From: Desulfobacteraceae bacterium
GTDB taxonomy: Bacteria; Desulfobacterota; Desulfobacteria; Desulfobacterales; Desulfosalsimonadaceae
DNA length: 6,670 nt
Direction of reading: 5' to 3'
Assembly (NCBI GenBank): GCA_007136525.1
Contig: SLGU01000233.1
Location: 1 to 6,670, forward strand
Shown: positions 4,505-6,670 of the stretch, in pieces
Layout of the letters: each line of letters opens with the position of its first letter
How positions within the stretch are numbered: position 1 is the first letter of the stretch
The notes under the pieces: generated by a model
Databases searched by the model: none
What the model was told of the DNA's origin: nothing
What the model saw: only the letters and a program-made list of their open reading frames with translations
Position numbers and translations under genes: made by a program

Positions 4505-5567
4505 ACAGGTTCACAGAACCAATGGGAAAATTTATGATAGGAGTGAAGACGGGGATTTTGAGTTAAAAACAGATGAACAGATCAAGAAACTTTACAATAG
4601 GAAATCAATTCTTTACACGGAAAACCAGATTTACCCCTATTTAACCGAAGAGCATTTTGTTAAAGGGATTGTAGAGAGGACCCGAAGAATGATCAAAAAC
4701 AACCGACCCGATCATCCCTGGAACGATTTAAGTAATAAGGATTTCTTTGTCACTACCGGGCTGTACCGTACCGACCTGATAAGCGGCAAGGAAGGATTTA
4801 CCATGACATCGCTTTTGCTTTTTGGCAGGGATGAGGTTATTCAGAGTGCCATACCCCATTATAAAGTGGATGCGTTGCTGCGTCGCCACGATCTCGACAG
4901 ATACGATGACCGAGAAAACATCAGGTGCAACCTAATCGAGGCTTATGATAAGCTGATCAATTTTGTAGCAAAACACCTTCCCGATAAATTCTACCTCGAA
5001 GGCGATCAACGCATTTCGCTCAGGGAGAAAATCTTCCGTGAGATTATAGCAAATATGCTAATACACCGCGAATACAGCAATGCATATCCTTCCATGTTTG
5101 TGATTTACAAGGATAGGGTCGAAACTAAAAACGCAAATAAACCTGTTTTTGTTGGTCAACTTTTGCCCGGAAAATTCGAACCTTTCCCCAAAAATCCAAA
5201 CATTGCCCAAATATTTACGCAGATGGGCCGCTCCGAAGAATTAGGCACAGGAGTTAAGAATGTGTTTAAATATTCTAAGGTTTATTCGGGAAGCGATCAA
5301 ATTTCTTTTGAAGAAAACGATGTATTTATTACAAAAGTACCTTTAAGCTATGAGGGAGTAAATGAGGGAGTAAATGAGGGAGTAAATGAGGGAGTAAATG
5401 AACTATTAACCCTTATTGCTAAAAACCCGGGTATGAGAACCCCATTTTTTCAGGAACAGTTAAATGTTCCGGTTAAAACCATTGAACGTTGGCTGAAGCG
5501 CTTAAAAGATAATGGCGATGTTCATTTCAAAGGAGCTGCTAAAACAGGGGGTTATTGGAAATCATAA
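4485..5567 (+). CDS. C-terminal part of the split AlbA_2 ATP-binding regulator (HATPase and winged helix)
   Basis: From residue ~5 (SSQVHRTNGKIYDR) this is the continuation of the gene at 4054. The family body follows: NHPW-like DHPWNDLS, then VIQSAIPHYKVDALLRR and LDRYDDRENIRCNLIEAYD. The HATPase_c_4 N-box is REIIANMLIHREYS (N190), and the glycine box is EELGTGVKNV (G254, G256). Residues 290-305 are four EGVN tetrapeptides. The rest (~306-360) is a winged helix with FFQEQLNVPVKTIERWLKRL and ending GGYWKS. The first few residues (TTG at 4485, or ATG at 4490 out of frame) come from the inserted DNA, so the frame is open but has no natural start. Joined to 4054-4376 it gives 461 codons, normal for the family. 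It may be expressed as a truncated ATPase-HTH protein, but I favour a disrupted gene. Confidence 0.86.
   Translation: MSWFGSSQVHRTNGKIYDRSEDGDFELKTDEQIKKLYNRKSILYTENQIYPYLTEEHFVKGIVERTRRMIKNNRPDHPWNDLSNKDFFVTTGLYRTDLISGKEGFTMTSLLLFGRDEVIQSAIPHYKVDALLRRHDLDRYDDRENIRCNLIEAYDKLINFVAKHLPDKFYLEGDQRISLREKIFREIIANMLIHREYSNAYPSMFVIYKDRVETKNANKPVFVGQLLPGKFEPFPKNPNIAQIFTQMGRSEELGTGVKNVFKYSKVYSGSDQISFEENDVFITKVPLSYEGVNEGVNEGVNEGVNELLTLIAKNPGMRTPFFQEQLNVPVKTIERWLKRLKDNGDVHFKGAAKTGGYWKS
5352..5399 (+). repeat. 12-bp in-frame tandem repeat encoding EGVN linker
   Basis: Four perfect copies of GAGGGAGTAAAT, followed by GAA. It sits between the HATPase module and the winged helix, the same place as the VVDN repeat in the gene at 445. 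The four copies are identical, which suggests recent expansion or homogenisation. Confidence 0.96.
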
Positions 5568-5587
5568 CAAGTTTTGATGAAAACCAA

Positions 5588-5599
5588 CAGGGACAAACA
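5588..5599 (+). repeat. Remnant of the hairpin element's right end
   Basis: CAGGGACAAACA equals the right end of hairpin copies B and C. The rest of the element is missing. At 12 nt this could be chance, but it lies in the expected intergenic position. Confidence 0.4.
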
Positions 5600-5638
5600 T
5601 AAACATAGATAACGCATGTTTACACAGAAAAAATCTGC

Positions 5639-5663
5639 GCCGTGGCTCGGCCTTAGACGAGAT
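5639..5663 (-). repeat. Right arm of the 25-nt inverted pair
   Basis: Reverse complement of 3846-3870 with three differences. It lies immediately upstream of the GxxExxY gene, and its last base, T5663, is the first base of the TCATCAGCGTTC flank. Confidence 0.75.
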
Positions 5664-5674
5664 CATCAGCGTTC
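5663..5674 (+). repeat. Left 12-bp direct repeat flanking the GxxExxY gene
   Basis: TCATCAGCGTTC is repeated exactly at 6122-6133, with the gene in between. It ends 8 nt before the ATG at 5683. The window start (9-20) has the same 12-mer with one change. Confidence 0.75.
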
Positions 5675-5682
5675 TAATTAAC

Positions 5683-6063
5683 ATGTCATACCTACATCAA
5701 CATATCACCGAAAAAATTATAAAGTGCTATTATCAGGTCTATAACACACTTGGCTATAGGTTCCTCGAAAAAGTCTATCACAACGCCATGCTTATCGAAT
5801 TGAGAAAAGATGGGTTGCAGGCACAAAGCGAGGTGCCGACCAAAGTATTTTATGATGGGCAAAAAGTTGGCAATTACACGGCAGATATAATTGTTGAAGA
5901 ATCTGTGATCGTGGAATTAAAAGCCAAAGAGGTGATTCACCAAGACCACGAATACCAGCTGATCAATTACCTTAAAGCCACAGAAATAGAAGTTGGGTTG
6001 CTGTTGAATTTTGGAAAGAAGCCCGAGTTTCGACGGAAGATATATTCTTTAGAACACAGATGA
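5683..6063 (+). CDS. GxxExxY protein (PD-(D/E)xK nuclease-like)
   Basis: This 126-aa protein is full length for the GxxExxY family (TIGR04256). The N-terminus HITEKIIKCYYQVYNTLGY leads to RFLEKVYHNAM, with E29 and Y32 of the name-giving motif. The motif Gly is Arg (R26), although G24 of the usual GPG is kept. The core looks like a PD-(D/E)xK nuclease: YTADIIVEESVIVELKA with D68, E78 and K80, then a QxxxY motif (Q92, Y96) as in RecB-like nucleases, and a final strand VGLLLNFG. Function in the cell is unknown; the family is found in many copies per genome and near mobile DNA. The ATG at 5683 gives the standard family start. The TGA stop lies inside one arm of a downstream inverted repeat. Direct repeats of 12 bp bracket the gene. 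Confidence 0.93.
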   Translation: MSYLHQHITEKIIKCYYQVYNTLGYRFLEKVYHNAMLIELRKDGLQAQSEVPTKVFYDGQKVGNYTADIIVEESVIVELKAKEVIHQDHEYQLINYLKATEIEVGLLLNFGKKPEFRRKIYSLEHR

Positions 6064-6135
6064 CGCTGATTGAACTGATTTACACGGATTTTTCTATCAG
6101 CGATTATCTGCTTAATCAGTGTCATCAGCGTTCCA
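6059..6135 (+). repeat. GxxExxY 3' flank with inverted repeat
   Basis: GATGACGCTGATT (6059-6071) can pair with AATCAGTGTCATC (6114-6126) with one G-T position, over a 42-nt loop containing TTTACACGGATTT. The left arm overlaps the stop codon of the GxxExxY gene. The right end includes the 12-bp direct repeat TCATCAGCGTTC (6122-6133). The sequence recurs at 1-22 and, degenerate, at 6524-6568. No T-run follows the stem, so I do not call it a terminator. Confidence 0.75.
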
Positions 6136-6148
6136 AAAATTTTAAGCA

Positions 6149-6292
6149 ATGAGTAAAGAAACAAAAAAAGAATTTGATACAGTTGCTTTCTTCAGAAAAG
6201 TAAAAGAAAAAATAGCCAAAGAAACAAAAGATATGTCTTTTGCAGAGTTTAAAGAATACCTGAGTAAAAGATCGATTAGGCTGGTAAAGTAA
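6149..6292 (+). CDS. Small charged protein, possible antitoxin of a two-gene unit
   Basis: This 47-residue frame starts at the ATG 14 nt after the GxxExxY flank. The sequence MSKETKKEFDTVAFFRKV, then KEKIAKETKDMSFAEFKEYL and SKRSIRLVK, is strongly charged and predicted helical. It recalls the short partner proteins that precede toxins in Bacteroidota toxin-antitoxin units, but I cannot name a family. The next gene begins one base after its TAA, so the two are surely cotranscribed and probably translationally coupled. The upstream leader (AAATTTTAAGCA) has no clear Shine-Dalgarno sequence. Confidence 0.65.
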   Translation: MSKETKKEFDTVAFFRKVKEKIAKETKDMSFAEFKEYLSKRSIRLVK

Positions 6293-6293
6293 G

Positions 6294-6503
6294 ATGACAA
6301 AGACCCACAAACAAAGAGAGATATTGAGATGTATGGAAAATGAATACAAGAATCTTCGCGATATTGTAATTTTAGAAAGATATCTGGAAAAAGAAACCGG
6401 TAGTATTATTGAAGAGCCGGAAGAAAGCTTGCAAAACCAACTCAATGAGGTATTCAACGCACAACATATTCAATCACTTAACGATTTATTGAATAACATC
6501 TAA
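6294..6503 (+). CDS. Unrecognised small protein, second gene of the pair
   Basis: This frame encodes 69 residues, starting at the ATG one base after the previous stop. The N-terminus is basic (MTKTHKQREILRCMENEYKN), followed by LRDIVILERYLEKETGSI and an acidic helical tail ending SLNDLLNNI. There is no signal peptide or membrane segment. I recognise no family or catalytic motif. The arrangement suggests a toxin-antitoxin-like pair, but a toxin fold is not visible at this length. It could also be a shortened remnant of a longer protein. Confidence 0.58.
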   Translation: MTKTHKQREILRCMENEYKNLRDIVILERYLEKETGSIIEEPEESLQNQLNEVFNAQHIQSLNDLLNNI

Positions 6504-6523
6504 AGTTTGTTGAGCACAAAAAA

Positions 6524-6568
6524 ATCAGCAACCATCAGCTAAATCTGCCTCATCACCGTGCCCAAAAA
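6524..6568 (+). repeat. Degenerate copy of the GxxExxY 3' flank
   Basis: Aligned by eye, about 70% of positions match 6096-6139: ATCAGC, then ATC-GCT, AATC, TCATCA-CGT and CC followed by A's. It lies just after the small gene pair, so this pair is bracketed by two copies of the flank in the same orientation. Confidence 0.5.
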
Positions 6569-6619
6569 ATGTAGTCAGAAAGTAGCCCGCACAAGTTCCT
6601 GCCCAGCTCATTAACAAGG

Positions 6620-6670
6620 AACATTTACCCTGTGCAATCACGAAGTGAATATTCCAGCAGGGACAAACAA
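6620..6670 (+). repeat. 35-nt hairpin element, copy C
   Basis: The hairpin spans 6628-6662 with arms CCCTG-TGCAAT and ATTCCA-G-CAGGG. One G-to-C change weakens the inner stem. ACAAGGA precedes it and ACAAACAA follows, so heptamer units probably continue beyond the window edge. Confidence 0.8.

Noticed and set aside
6059..6126. Rho-independent terminator after the GxxExxY gene
   Set aside because: The stem has a 42-nt loop and no following T-run, and one arm overlaps the coding region. A repeat-element palindrome fits better.
6125..6457. Minus-strand 110-codon open frame
   Set aside because: It lies antisense to two better-supported small genes and has a Phe/Ser-rich composition typical of the reverse of A-rich coding DNA.

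Overview
The window looks like a repeat-rich accessory region of a Bacteroidota genome, probably a Bacteroidales or Marinilabiliales relative (inference). It is A+T-rich, with A-rich leaders and no clear Shine-Dalgarno sequences. It carries gene families that are highly paralogous in that phylum: AlbA_2/HATPase regulators, RhuM virulence-like proteins, GxxExxY proteins and small toxin-antitoxin pairs. All supported genes lie on the + strand.

Layout: 1-444 has no gene and holds several short repeat families. 445-1770 is an intact AlbA_2-HATPase-winged-helix protein. 1913-2749 is a RhuM-family protein with a phospholipase-D-like C-terminal region. 2998-3159 is the first ~46 codons of a second RhuM gene, cut off and followed directly by a toxin-antitoxin pair: a 58-aa antitoxin (3273-3449) overlapping a RelE/ParE-type toxin (3422-3757). 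4054-5567 is a second AlbA_2-HATPase gene split by a 128-nt insertion bounded by the direct repeat TTCATC. Removing the insertion restores one 461-codon frame. 5683-6063 is a GxxExxY protein with a PD-(D/E)xK nuclease core. 6149-6503 is a pair of small unrecognised ORFs one base apart.

The spaces between genes are filled by at least five short repeat families. (a) Degenerate arrays of a 7-bp unit, consensus AACAANG, often run right up to a start codon. (b) A 35-nt hairpin element occurs three times. (c) A ~50-nt element containing AATTTGTGCGAATTTG occurs on both sides of the truncated-RhuM/toxin-antitoxin segment. (d) A ~55-nt element with CACAGATG half-repeats occurs twice. (e) A flank containing TCATCAGCGTTC brackets the GxxExxY gene and also opens the window. 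A 25-nt inverted pair also flanks the split AlbA_2 gene.

The genes do not form one pathway. The picture is a set of independent regulatory, defence-like or addiction cassettes inserted among shared repeats, with visible decay (truncation, insertion). The most interesting signals are the exact 128-nt insertion, the different 12-bp tandem linkers at the same place in two paralogous proteins, and the repeat framework that seems to delimit each gene. I do not see a clearly new multi-gene system; the case for a repeat-bounded cassette array is an inference.
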